Source: Dryas octopetala (taxonomy: Eukaryota; Streptophyta; Magnoliopsida; Rosales; Rosaceae). Taken from it: a stretch of 64,000 nt of DNA. Below, one piece after another: positions 48,506 through 60,609 of this stretch. The stretch's first letter is position 1. Each line of letters begins with the position of its first letter. Position numbers and translations under genes: made by a program. The stretch is from contig OY992835.1 in assembly GCA_963921425.1 (NCBI GenBank), positions 16,554,001-16,618,000 of the forward strand. The letters run 5' to 3'. The notes beneath the pieces are model-generated. The model was not told the DNA's origin, did no database searches, and was given only the letters and a program-made list of their open reading frames with translations.

Positions 48506-48829
48506 ACAGTCCTTCTCTAGGGTGAACACCTGCAATTCTTTTTTCACGGATTTCCAGTATCGAGCGCTCGGCAGTGCCATTTTCTTTTTCTCCCAAGCAT
48601 TCGGCACTAGTTGGTCAGCTTTATGTTAGATTTTAACTCTGAAATTTTGGGCGCCACAAGCCCCATTCTACACCCTAAGAGGGTATAGGGTGAACGTCGG
48701 AAAAATACCCTAAAAATCAGTGGAAGAAGCGGTGTCGAGTTATAAAAAATGCACTGCCGAGCGCTCGGTGACGAAAATCTGCAAAAAAAAAAAAAAAATT
48801 ACGGACACATCTGGCCTAGAGAAAAACTG

Positions 48830-48830
<1 letters not shown>
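48506..48830. mobile_element. Foldback MITE (about 325 bp) with an internal palindrome
   Basis: The left end ACAGTCCTTCTCTAGG and the right end CCTAGAGAAAAACTGT are inverted. Inside, GAGCGCTCGGCAGTG near 48559 is mirrored by CACTGCCGAGCGCTCGG near 48754. It is flanked by TA-repeat sequence on both sides, so the target duplication cannot be resolved. Confidence 0.65.
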
Positions 48831-48860
<30 letters not shown>

Positions 48861-50230
48861 CCACCTTAATCCACTAACTTGAAGAATACAGTCAAAAGTA
48901 GAGTCGAGGGTAGCCCAAAATGCTTCCTTTAATTCACACTAGATTTGGATCCTTTTCTTCAAAGATATATTCAATCTTCATCCACTATGTCTCCACTGTC
49001 GCTACTATATATGTCAGGCTGTCAGCTAATTGTTATTTACTGCTCTTTCCCTGCAAATGATTGAACTATTATATATGCCTCTTTTCTTTTGTAGAGAAAA
49101 ATTACTCAGGAAAAGTGATGCGTTAGTTCACTGATGATTTGCCTTTATAAAAGAAAAGCAGGTTGGTTGGTTTTGGTCACTCTGGTTTCATTTGTGTAAA
49201 TTTTATTTTCATAGTTTCTTAACAAATGTGATTTAAGAACACATCTTTAATATCGTCAATTTGTTGATGAAAATAAGATGCGACACATACAAATAAATAT
49301 ATTTTAGATGGTGACAATAAAGTTAAACATATTAAAATACTCTATTCATACACATCACATGCTATTTTTATTGAACAAATTGATAGAATTAATTAAAGAT
49401 GTTGCCCTCAAATTACAACCGTTATAAAACTAATGCAGATGACATTGCAATGATCATGGAGCTTGGTACAAATGCCATGAACCAAAAACGAAGTTTGGCC
49501 TTGAAAGCAGGATATGTAGCTAAAAGTCCTATTCCATGACAACAGAATCATGAATTGAATTGACACAAATTACAAATAGTAAGTGGTAGTCAGCTTTTGC
49601 AGCATGTATTGCAGAATGGCATGGGTTAGGCATGCATCGCCTAATACGTCAATCATATATTTTGTTGCTATCGATTTGCTTCAAGGATATAGAACATACA
49701 TGAACATGATAAATAGTGGAGAAAAGTGCTTTCTTCAAAAGCAGTGGACACTCTTAAAATGCATGATCTTTGAATATGAAAAGTAGCTAGCTATATACTC
49801 TTCTAAGTGCTAGCTGCGTGCATGCAACAAATTAATGTGGTGGTGGGGACTGTGTCCTAGATTGCTGGGATTGGTTATATATGTATCTGTCAGCAATTCA
49901 ACATTTGATTAGGCCTTTTTTTTTTTTTTTTTACATTGAATCGGGTCATCTTTTATGAAAAGTTTATTGACTCTCCTCTGTATTTGATTGAAGATTTCTG
50001 GGCCCAATCTATCTCATATCATTTACAAATTGTTTTCTTATTTTCTTAACTGCTTGATGTTACTGTTTTCATAGATGATTTCATTTAATCAACAGTTCTT
50101 TTGCCAAATAAATTTTGATATGCGTTTTTTTTTTCATGTCCTTTCTTCCTAATTTTGATAGTGCTCAAGGCTCTAACAGATTCTTCTTTTTATAATTACA
50201 TCAACATGTTGATTTTCTGTTAAATTTTTG

Positions 50231-50275
<45 letters not shown>

Positions 50276-50932
50276 GATGGTTTAGTCTAGATATTGAGCT
50301 AGATGTCATGGATTTATTGGTTCCCACAAATAGGTAGTGTTTGCTCAACTCTGTCCATTAGAATTCTCTCTGGAATTGAACTCATGCTAACTCTTAATCA
50401 ATCCGAGGCTTACATACTTAGACATGCAAACCAATAATGGATATTTAGAAGTTGAAGGAATTAGTGACCTTATAGAGAAATTAATTTAGACTCAAAAGAC
50501 TATAAACATGTACTTTTGGAGATGCTGTATGATGTATATGTAGTAAAAGTTAACTTTCATAAACTTTATCTTATTTTCTTATTGCTTCATACAAGCTCAT
50601 ACACCATTTGTAAGGATGTTGGATTTTACAGTGCCAAACTGCCAATACAAGCTTCTTTATGTGTCCAGCAAAGTTTCCAAACTCTCTTCCTCTTTCTTTT
50701 GTTTTATTACTCACCTCATCATGTAAACTTGAAGGCCTATCCTTCCATTTTATACTGACCACAAGTTTTTCATCAGACTAATACAATTCTAAAAGAAAAT
50801 TTCCAATCAAATAGTTTCTTAACTATTATACAAGTTACTATAAGTAGTAATGATCTAATTGTTTAAGTCTTTACAAAAAATTTAAGCATTACCAACATTA
50901 TTTAGGCTTTTATACTCTCAAACTAGATGGAT
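48831..50932. other. Intergenic, no supported gene
   Basis: AT-rich DNA with a (TA)n run at about 48838-48860 and a poly-T near 49917. The part next to 50960 probably includes the 3' untranslated region of the ABC transporter gene. Confidence 0.5.
50233..50273. repeat. (CT)n microsatellite
   Basis: A pure CT run of about 40 bases, intergenic. Confidence 0.9.
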
Positions 50933-50959
50933 TAATGGTGGCGGTTGGCATTTTGGGCA

Positions 50960-53900
50960 TCATTTTTTCTTGCAGCTTGACCAATATTCAGCTACAAGCT
51001 TGGAGAAGTAGGAGTTGGTATCCAGGAGCTTTGAAGGTTCTTCATACTCCACCAGCTTCCCTGCATATACAAACAAATACCACACCACATATTAGCAACA
51101 GGCTTGATATCTAAATACCAAAGTATCCACACTACATAGATAGGCATGTAACACCAGCTTGTTCATATTGTTAGGTAGAATTTGTGACGTCTTGTATAAG
51201 AGCATACCATAGGAGAGGACCATGACCATGTCACTATCTATAACGGTTGGAACTCGGTGAGCTACTGTTATCACCGTGCATTCTGCGAATTCCTGCCTGA
51301 TGATTCTCTGCAGAATGGCATCTGTTGCAGAATCAATGGAAGCAGTAGCCTCATCAAGAACTAGAATTCTGTTCCTCTTGAGCAGGACTCTGCCAAGGCA
51401 AAAGAGCTGGCGTTGCCCGGCACTCCAATTTTCCCCTTCATCACTCACTGTTGGAAAATCATCACAGTTATATAGCAATGTGATCTATTCAATTCACAAC
51501 CTCATTAGACTTGATGGAATTGGTGCTGAAACAAAATGGTCAGCATGATATGTTTCTTTCGTTTATAGGAAACATCATGAACTCACCAGATGAGTCTAGT
51601 AGATTAGGTAGGCTGCTGACTGTTGCCTTGAGCTGACACTTCTCTAGGGCCTACAGATGAAAAAGTCATTACAATCGTCCACAATGTCTAGTACAGAACA
51701 GAACTACATCTAAGTGATGCCTAACTGAGTTTCATTAGTAAAAATTGCTGAGAAACAATGCAAAAGACATGCAGGAAAAGCCTTTTCAAAATTGGAGTCA
51801 GTTGGCTCACCCTCCATATTTCATCATCGGAGTAAAGACCTAGAGGATCCAAGTTGGTTCGGATGCTACCCTTGAAAAGAGTTGGTTCTTGAGGGATGAT
51901 GCTGAGCTTCATTCTCAAATCTTTCAGTCCCATGGAGCAGATGTCAAGTCCATCTATAATAATTTTACCACTGCTAGGCTCTACTAAACGAAACAAAGCA
52001 CTTATGAGAGTAGTTTTCCCGCTTCCTGTCCTTCCCACAACTCCTACTCTAGTCCCTTCTTTGAATGTGCATGTAACTCCTTTGAGAACTAGTGGAGCAT
52101 TCGGACGATGTTTTATCTATAACCAACCAAAAGAAATGATTTGTGATGATTAGAATTTTTAATGATCAAATGATAAGGTGGTCAAGGAACACTAATAGGA
52201 TTCATGTGTATGATTTTGGATGCATTACCTTCAGAGAATACAGCTCTATCCTACCCTTTGTAGGCCATGAAGATGGTGGCCTCTTGTCCTCCACAATTGC
52301 TGGAGGTTCTGGTGGAATCTGCATGAATTGTTTTATCCTTTCAACTGAGATAATGTAGTTTGATAAGTTACAATACCATCGAGTCCCAAAAATCTGTGTC
52401 CCGGTTAGTGTTAAAGCATAAGAAAGAGAAAGCCCCACAAGCCCTGCAGTCATCCAGAAATATAGGCAAAATGTTAAACACCTTTAAACACCCTCAAATT
52501 CCTTAGTGTGAAACATGGATTACTGCTCTAGTAATGTAATAAGTACCTGGTGGAACAAAACCCTTAGGAAGTAAAATAAGGAGAAAAGCAGCGGCGAAAA
52601 GGGTCAAATTCTGAAGTGCTTCTGTCCTTATGATTAACCACTCCATGGTTGCATTAGAATGAAAGAACAGTCTGGCATCTGTGTCAACTAACTTCAGGTA
52701 GTTGTGGAAGAATCTGTCGACCATTTTAAAAGCTCTTATAGTGACCACTCCAAGTGATGTCTCAGCTGCATAATTCATAACAGGAGCTTTGGTTGTTCCA
52801 TTGATTCTTATTAGTTCCCTTGCAGAAGCTAGATAATAGCTCTTGAAACAAAAAGAAAAAGAAAAAAAGAAACAAAGCTAGTTCCATCATTCCATTGGTA
52901 AAGAAAGAAAGAGATTGAAGAAAATCAATAAGCTTAAATTCCAAGCCACCTGAACATATTTTGCCGCAACCATGGCTAGACTGGCTACAATGAGAATTTG
53001 CCATGTGACAGAAGCCATAATTCCAATCATTGTCAGCAGTTCAATGCCAGCAGACACAACAAAGACTATGGAGAAAGGTATGTCAAAATCCAAAATACTT
53101 AAATCTGATGAAGCCTGCCAAAAACAAAAGATGAGAGACATGAATTCTGAAATAAGTAATTGAATGTATGTTTTCAGGTGAGAATGAAGTATACTTAGTA
53201 CTTACTCGTGTCAAAATCCGCCCAACAGGGGTTGAGTCAAAGAACAGCATGGGAGCCTTAAAGATAGCATCAGTGAAACCAGAGTAAAAGGCTCTAGAAG
53301 CTTTCAATCCCATATGGGCTGCAAGAGTTGATCTTAGAAACAAAAAGACAGCACTAAGTGTTGAAATTGCTGTGTAAACACCGATGAGTATGCCATTGGT
53401 TATTGTAGGAATTTGAATGGCTAGAGCTAGCCAATAAGTTGAAGCAGCCTGAAGACCAACAAAACCAGACTGTGTTATTATGCCTAAGCATAGAAGAAGT
53501 GTTCCCTTAGAAACAAAAATATAATCCCAAAAGGGCTTCCATCCAACATCACCCATCTCTTTCTCTTCTTCTTCTGTTAGTTGCACCCCCGGTACACCCT
53601 TCAATGAAATATCCCCTTCACTGTTATCTCCTGTGAGGTTAGACTCATGAGGCTCCTCTGGCCTAACCATATCTCCCTTATCAGATTCTCCTTGGCTTTG
53701 ATAATTTGAAGTACCCAATGTTGTTACTGCATCTCTATGAGCATTCACAAGCTGCTCAAATGCTGTTCCTGCTGTCAACTGATCCTCATAGCTTCCAGAT
53801 TGAGTAATTTGTCCACCCTCCATTACCTGGAAAATGAAATAGTTTGCAAACACAAGTGTCTTATTTATCTAACCAAATATTCATTGGGTTTCATAAATAA

Positions 53901-56900
53901 CACAGTTTAAATCTTCATGACAAATAAAATTCAAATGCAAGCTAATATACCAGAATTTTATCAACTTCTGAAAGAAATTCTACTTGATGAGTCACTAGAA
54001 TTACAGTTTTCTTTGCTAGAGCATCCATGACGCAATCCTGCATAATCCATTCAATTTGAGTAAATGTTTCTATAATGAGACTAAATTTGGTTTCCATGAT
54101 TCAAAAAATGCTTGAAATTGTGTCTTACATGAAATAGAGTTGCAGCAGTATGTGCATCCACTGCACTAAAGGGATCATCAAGGAGATAGATGTCAGCATC
54201 ACTATAGACAGCTCGGGCCAGCTGAATCCTTTGCTTCTGTCCTCCACTCATATTAATCCCCCTCTGGCCTATTTCAGTAAGATCACCATGGTCAAAACTA
54301 TTTATGTCCTCATCCAAAGCACAAGCTTTTATGGCCTTCTCATATTTATTCTTGTCCATTGGCTTCCCGTAGAGTATGTTATCACGAACTGTCCCGCTTT
54401 GTATCCAGGAAGTCTGAGAAACATAGGCTATGGTTCCAAATACATCAACCTGTTTACAAGCATTAAAAAGGTAAGCAACTGAAATTAGTGGCAAAAACTA
54501 AGTGCATGATATATTTCACATTTGTCATCTGCTTTTAAACTCACAGTTCCTGAAATTTTGGGCATCTCTCCAAGAATAGCACATAAAAGTGATGATTTTC
54601 CAGCTCCAACTGGTCCACAGACTGCAATTTTCTGCTCCCATTTTACTTCCAAATTCACTTCTCCCAGTGTTGGAATTGTTGATTCAGGATACCAGCTGAA
54701 CATGCCTCTTTCTATTCTTAAGCTCTCATCTGATTTCTGTGATGGAAGTTTCCTTATTTCACTGTCTTTTAGCTCATCATCAAGTAAAAAAGTATTGAGC
54801 CGATCAAATGAGACCTTGACTTGGATCATTACTGAAAGAGCCTCTGGTATCATTCTGACAGGTTCTCCCATGCTCCTTAATGAAGCTAGAACTGTGAATA
54901 TGGTACTTGCATTCAGAGGGACACTTTTGAAAAGCATACATCCCAGAAAAATAACTGAGGAGATGATGGTTGGTGACATCCAATACATCAAAGTGCCATA
55001 AACCTTTTTAAATTGTGCCTCAGCCAACCATTTGAATTCTCTTTCACGAAGGGAATCAACCAAGTTTTTGAATTTCTCTTCCCATGATTGTAACTTAATG
55101 ATTTTCATACTGTTGAGGACCTCAGAAGTGGCTCTAAGCCTCTCATCTTGAGCTATCATGAACTGGGACTGACACTTCTGAAGTACCTTTGCAAATGGCA
55201 CATTCAGGAGACCACAAATGATGAGAGGAATTAAACCAGGAAGAGCACCTAGACCCAGAACCCCAAAGAGAACACCAATGGCAAGAAATAGCTGCAATGC
55301 AAAGTTCCAAGTTGAATGAAACCACCTTGGGAACTCACCCATTCGATAGGCATCGACTGCTATGTAATTCGCAATCTCCCCAGCTGAGTGCCTTCTCCTT
55401 CCTACACTAGAAAGCTTCAGCTGCTTTTGGTACACTGCCACCATCAAGGCTGACCTCATCCTCATCCCAGACCTCCTTGCATCAAAAAACCAATGTCTCT
55501 GGCTCAAGGATTCAACCACCTTGGTAAGAATTAGACACCCCACTATAATGAGGCCTTCATTGAGATTTTCCTCCTCACTATTTGAATAATTTACAGAAGC
55601 ATAGAGTATAAGAGGAGAAACTACAACTGAAATGGTCCTGAGGAATGCACAGAAGGCAATCCATATATTTTCTTTCAAGTAAACTTTTGCAATGGCCCTT
55701 AGAACCAGGTTCCTGGTACTGCTGGAGTTCTTCTCCCTTGTCAGTGAATCCCATGCTTGAGTAAACTTTTGATATGCTAAATCCGCTTCATCTTCGGCAA
55801 CCAGAGAAGGGATGTCTTCAAGAGCTAATGTTTTTGAGTAACCCAAGTTGAGTAAAGGGTTAATCCAAGCAAATGTCAATTTGCTAAGGAAACCGGCATG
55901 CTCTAGTTCTGTTTGCTGGCTCTTTTCAGCAGACTTTTTGGCTAATAAAGGCTCAGATAGGCTATTATCTTGGGCTTGTTGATAAACAAAGCGACTGAGG
56001 TTTCTAACAGCACACAGGAGAAGCAATAGGTTCACTGGCCATGTCATTGCATCAAACATGTCAATGTTATGGGTTCTTACAAGTATTTCAATGTTTAGAG
56101 CCGAGACCAATGAAAAGGAGGACACCCACCAAACAGAGTTGAGAATTTTGATCCATTTGGACCTTTGAACAAGCAAGGATATTGTGAAGGAAATCCAAAC
56201 TAGTCCTTTGACAAAGTAATCGAACCGGCCAAACTTATGAGATTCATCACGTGTGGCTATTAGATCCCATAAACCAGCAGCAAAATATGCAATGCTAGTA
56301 AGAGCGCAACAGTTTGAGACAACTACAGAGAACTGGTCTCTTCTGGTGGGACTGGTAATATGATGTTTTCTTATAAAACCTATAAGCGTATATAAGAAAA
56401 AAACAAAGAGGAAGAGCAGATTTACGAGATGAATGATAGTTCTTTGAGTGCAGTAAGAACCCAGATCAAGTTCTCCATCACAAATCAATGAGAAAGCACT
56501 CCCTGCATATCCAATATTACAAGGAAATTAAACAGTCAGAATCATCATACAACTGCATGCTGAACAGTACTGGGAAGTTGGAAAAGATTGAACAAGTGCA
56601 TGAAGTGCTATATTTATATATTCATACAAAAAAAAAAAGAACAAGATTTGGTCCTAATATAAAAAAAATTAAAAATAAAAGGAAAAGTTGCCATGAAATA
56701 AGAAAAGATAGGCAGATAGAGAGACGTATATGAATCACATGATCAAGCAGAAAGAAGACAAAGACGTAAAACCATACAGAGGAAGATCATTCAACACCAC
56801 AATCTTGAATTCTACTTCAATATAAGAGCATCAAATTCAAATTCACTACAAAATATATATACCATATAATTCATAGTGTGCACATGCATTAATTCAAACA

Positions 56901-57152
56901 TAGTGAAAACTTCTAATTGGTGGACTACTAGAGTTTTGTTAAGTTCCGGATGCATATAGGACGACTTGATTCGTGTATAGGACTGCCTATAGCATATACA
57001 GGAATCAAGACATCCTATACGCATCTGAAACTTAACAAACTTCAGTCCACCATTTGAGAAGCTTTCTGTACAACTATAAACACAAGAGAAAGAAAGAGAG
57101 AAAATGATCATATGGGGTACTTACCAAGTACTGAACTCCTCAAGGAAGCCAT
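50960..57152 (-). CDS. ABCC8: ABC transporter C family member (ABCC8-like, MRP type)
   Basis: A full-size ABCC pump; family members move glutathione conjugates and other organic anions, mostly into the vacuole. Exons in coding order: 57125-57152, 54545-56502, 54129-54449, 53951-54037, 53206-53826, 52950-53114, 52547-52841, 52229-52443, 51811-52116, 51587-51650, 51208-51447, 50960-51060. All junctions are GT-AG and in frame, giving 1466 aa (AtABCC8 is about this size). Order: N-terminal TMD0, TMD1, NBD1 (Walker [10 protein letters not shown] at 639-647, signature MSGGQ at 729-733, Walker B IYLLDD at 749-754), TMD2, NBD2 (Walker [10 protein letters not shown] at 1258-1266, signature WSAGQ at 1361-1365, Walker B ILVLDE). 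NBD1 has D at the usual catalytic-glutamate position, a normal ABCC feature. A 28-base first exon supplies MASLRSSVL. The assignment to the ABCC8 clade is from recall; substrate unknown. Confidence 0.95.
56907..57064. mobile_element. Foldback MITE in intron 1 of the ABCC gene
   Basis: An inverted repeat of about 158 bp: the left arm AACTTCTAATTGGTGGAC...GTTAAGTTCCGGATGC is mirrored by GCATCTGAAACTTAAC...GTCCACCATTTGAGAAG. The short loop lies near 56985. It sits between the 28-base first coding exon and exon 2. No clear target duplication. Confidence 0.7.
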
Positions 57153-57208
57153 TCTTGTATCTCTGCCAAGCACTCCAAACTATGTAGGAGAGGAGAGCTC
57201 AAATCTCA

Positions 57209-57219
57209 ATATTTATTAT
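57209..57219 (-). promoter_or_regulatory. TATA-like element of the ABCC gene
   Basis: ATAATAAATATT on the minus strand about 57-67 bases before the ATG, with a pyrimidine-rich CTCTCCTCTCC stretch between them. A weak match to TATA. Confidence 0.3.
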
Positions 57220-57669
57220 CTTCTTCATTGAAAGAAGTACTAGCCACGTAACTTCCTCTCTGCCTGTGCAGAAACCTTAGTGCGCTTATTCACTGTCTCT
57301 GCAGATCACATCAGTAGTCATAAGCATCTTGTTTCATTTCCTTTGTTTGATTGTATGGACAGTCTATGGGAAGAGGATCTTGACCCATTCAATGACAATG
57401 AACAGTGAGAGGTGCATTAGCAATTTGGCATTACTGATGAGACGTACCATTTGGTTTTCATTTACTCAATATTTTGCAATTTATAGCTTCTCTTTGTCAG
57501 CTTTAAGAGGATATTGCAATCTAATACACAGCCCAAACTAATCCACACCAATGGGCCTAGGCCCTAGTTTGAGTTGATTGGGACCAAACTTAATTTTGGG
57601 CTGACAAATGATTGCCCGTTACTTGGATCATCTGTACAATGATACCTGCTTTTTTTCTCCTCTATATGC

Positions 57670-57902
57670 AATAATTTGGGCTGAAATTATTTTGTATAAT
57701 CGATACATTATTATGTGGTGTAATTGATATACCATAATGTGATATAATTAATTTAACATGTTATAATATAAGTGAATATTATAATATAAGTGAATGTTAT
57801 TAATATTATACTTTACTAATATAAATATATCATCAAATAATATCTTTATACGTTAAATTGTTACACCACACTACGGTGTATCGGTTACGCCCAATAATTT
57901 TT
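57670..57902. mobile_element. Possible foldback MITE
   Basis: AATTATTTTGTATAATCGATAC with GTGGTGTAAT at the left is mirrored at the right by TTACACCAC...GTATCGGTTACGCCCAATAATT. The centre is very AT-rich. Boundaries and target duplication are uncertain. Confidence 0.4.
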
Positions 57903-58324
57903 CAATCAACTCACCATAGAAACTTCAATCTGACGGCTAAGATTAAAGATTATGGAATAAAAAGAAAGTTTTATTAATAGGAAATTATCCCCCGCCAAAA
58001 AGCAAAAAAAAAAAAAAAAAAAAACTTCCCAGAACTGGCAAATTTTCAGTGGCTGGAAACTAGCTGACACATCAACCTCCCATTCTTTAGCTAGCAAGCT
58101 CCCCGGGTTGGAGGAATCATTGACAGACAATGCCAAATCAGGCGAGAATAAAATTATTATGCAATTGATGTTCAAATATATTCTTCAGAGTTTGATTCAA
58201 AGTTTATATCTATTTCGTTATAGCATTTGGGAAGCGTTTGGTTTCTGCTGGAAGAAGATTCCAGTCTATGGGACAGTATGGTGAAGGTGAACTGCAAAAG
58301 GTATGTTACATTACTTGGGAAAGA

Positions 58325-58515
58325 CTTAGGCCCCGTTTGTTACACGGGAGTAAAGGGTATTGTGTTAAATAACACAGTTATTCCGTGTTTGGTACCACCC
58401 AGTATTAGTTTAAGTGGGACTACATAAGCCCGCTCCACTTAAAACACGGGCTTAGCCCTTCTTGTATAACACTGTGTTGAAGTGCAGTGCTAAATAACAC
58501 GGGCTTAGCCCTTTT
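58325..58515. mobile_element. Possible truncated MITE (GGCCCCGTTTGTTAC end)
   Basis: GGCCCCGTTTGTTACACGGG resembles the end of common plant hAT/Harbinger MITEs. ACACGGGCTTAGCCC occurs twice (near 58443 and 58497) and GTGTTAAATAACAC once. A right terminus was not found. Confidence 0.3.
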
Positions 58516-59939
58516 TTGTTTCTGTTCATCTGCGATCTCGTGTTTCTCAATCCCTCCCGCTCTCCTTTTCTCGCTCTCTTTCCCCATCTACGATCTCGTC
58601 GTTGTTTTTGTGCAAATCTATCATTTTTCATTTCCTTTCTTTGAGTATTTAATTCAGTTTTTATATATATGCCTACCTACACATATGACCAAATTAAGGT
58701 CTAACCCTTTTGTCCAATTGTCACAATGATTAATTTCGTGAAACACATTCACTGAACATGAAAAACTTTCAACGTTCATATAACTTATACACCAATTATT
58801 AATTAATTAATATCAATTTTTCAACATCAATATCAAAACCATTTTCGGCAATTTGAGATTCTGCAGAAGAGGTGAAAGCACTCACTCGGCAATTTGATTG
58901 ATTGATTATGTACGTTGTGAGCAAAACGTTCTTTCTTGTAATCAGGGTTATGATAACTGTATATGGATTGAAGATGGTCCTGACGCCAATCATGCATTAA
59001 TTTTTTCTTTTTGTTATAAAACAAAAGAACAAAAAAACACATATCAAAACCCATGTCTTACAACATCGACCCATTGTAATAGGTAGATAATTTTAGGTAT
59101 TGTAGTGGGCAAACATCGTCCTAGATCGAGTCATGCCACATGTATAATTAGGAGAAAAACTTTCATGTAACAGGATTGACATTACAAACAAAAAGGAGGG
59201 GCTAGCTTAATTGGGACATTGAGGTTTGGGACCTATCCTAGTCTTTGTTAGTGATGTCACGTTATAATCTCTGTTGCAAGAAAGTTTTCTCATTTATAGA
59301 ATCTACACGTTCAAATTCCTGAAAAAGAAAGTAAAACTTTTATGTAATTTTAGAAACATCACATTGAGTATAATCACGTTAAACACATATATAATAAGAA
59401 ACTTTTTCTTCTTTAAGCAAATATCTATACCGCAGCATATCACACACTTTTCAAGAATTTTAGTCAAGTAACTTATTTTATTGGACAAATACTTTTGGGG
59501 CCCATTTGAACTATAGAATTGAATTATTGGGAAATCAATTCCTATACAATTTTCAGAGGGAAAGGTATGTAAGATTTTAATTTCTATGTTTGGTAATGCT
59601 TGAAAAGTAAACTAAGAAATACCTTTTTATTTCCATTCATATGTTTGGTTTGTAAAAGAATATGAAATAAAATTGGTAAAATGGTCTTTAAACAACATCA
59701 ATGTTTTCCCATGGGAAGAGAAAACCAAACCCAATCTGAGAGGAAGGATTCATTTTTCCTCTTTTGGGGGCATCAAATTCCCATGAGTTAGGAAATTATT
59801 TTCATGTCTTCACTTACCAAACATTGGGAATTAAATTATTTTTCCATTCTCAAGCTTCTAAAACTTGAACCACACGTGCCCTAATTAGGAAGAACCACCT
59901 AAATGACTAGGTCATATGGAGAACCAAGTTTCCAATGAT
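58516..59939. other. Intergenic, no supported gene
   Basis: AT-rich. The stretch 59500-59840 has ACTTACCAAACATTGGGAATTAAA-like words in both orientations, which may be an old MITE, not resolved. Short frames are unconvincing. Confidence 0.45.
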
Positions 59940-59948
59940 TTTATATAT

Positions 59949-60124
59949 GAGTAATGTTGTTGAGACCTTCCTAACTAACTATATGGGCTGGACCATATGA
60001 GATGTCAATTGATCTGTATATGACATCTCCATTAACACTGCAATCGAAATTAACGTACATATTAACTAACACCTCATATGGTCAGCCCATATGATCAGTT
60101 GGGAAGGTCCCAACAACATTACTC
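59949..60124. mobile_element. MITE with perfect 9-bp duplication (176 bp)
   Basis: The left end GAGTAATGTTGTTGAGACC and the right end GGTCCCAACAACATTACTC are inverted, and the inverted similarity runs about 60 bp, including CATATGGGCTG. A perfect 9-bp duplication TTTATATAT flanks it (59940-59948 and 60125-60133). A Mutator-derived MITE is the best fit; no coding. Confidence 0.85.
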
Positions 60125-60385
60125 TTTATATATACTCTCACAAGGAATGCTCCTATATATCAACTCATCATGTCGCATGTGTCCAAATTCTTTATTAATA
60201 GTTAATTTTATATGCTAATATATATAGTGTTTATGTCCAACATTATGTTGTTTCATACCTCTATATATCTAATTATATATTTTCTAAAATAAATTTTAAA
60301 CACAAAAATTTTAGCCATAAATCCGAAACCATGTCGTTTTGAACACAAATACAATATCAACAGAGAATCATGCTGCATGGAGTAA

Positions 60386-60607
60386 TTATAGGTATGCACA
60401 TGGCAATCCTGAAAAGCCCTGGCCAGTGCTTCTGCTACGTACAAGTGATCCACCACCATGATTGTCCTTAGTCTCAATCACTAGCTTTGGTAATCGTTCA
60501 CCATGGCCACCATGAATTGAGCTTAATTTCCTTGTTCCACCACTCATGAGCAATGCATGATTTTGTACATATCCACCAGTCAACCATTTTGACTTGTTAT
60601 CTGTTGA
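60386..60607 (-). other. Orphan minus-strand open frame, possible small exon (unconfirmed)
   Basis: A minus-strand frame reads ...LLMSGGTRKLSSIHGGHGERLPK and ends LPCAYL with TAA at 60386. The first in-frame ATG gives about 53 codons; a possible splice acceptor (GATCAACAG) lies just upstream near 60608. Composition (Gly, His, Ser, Arg) is unlike the AT-rich surroundings. I recognise no family, and no neighbouring exon was found. Confidence 0.15.
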
Positions 60608-60609
60608 TC

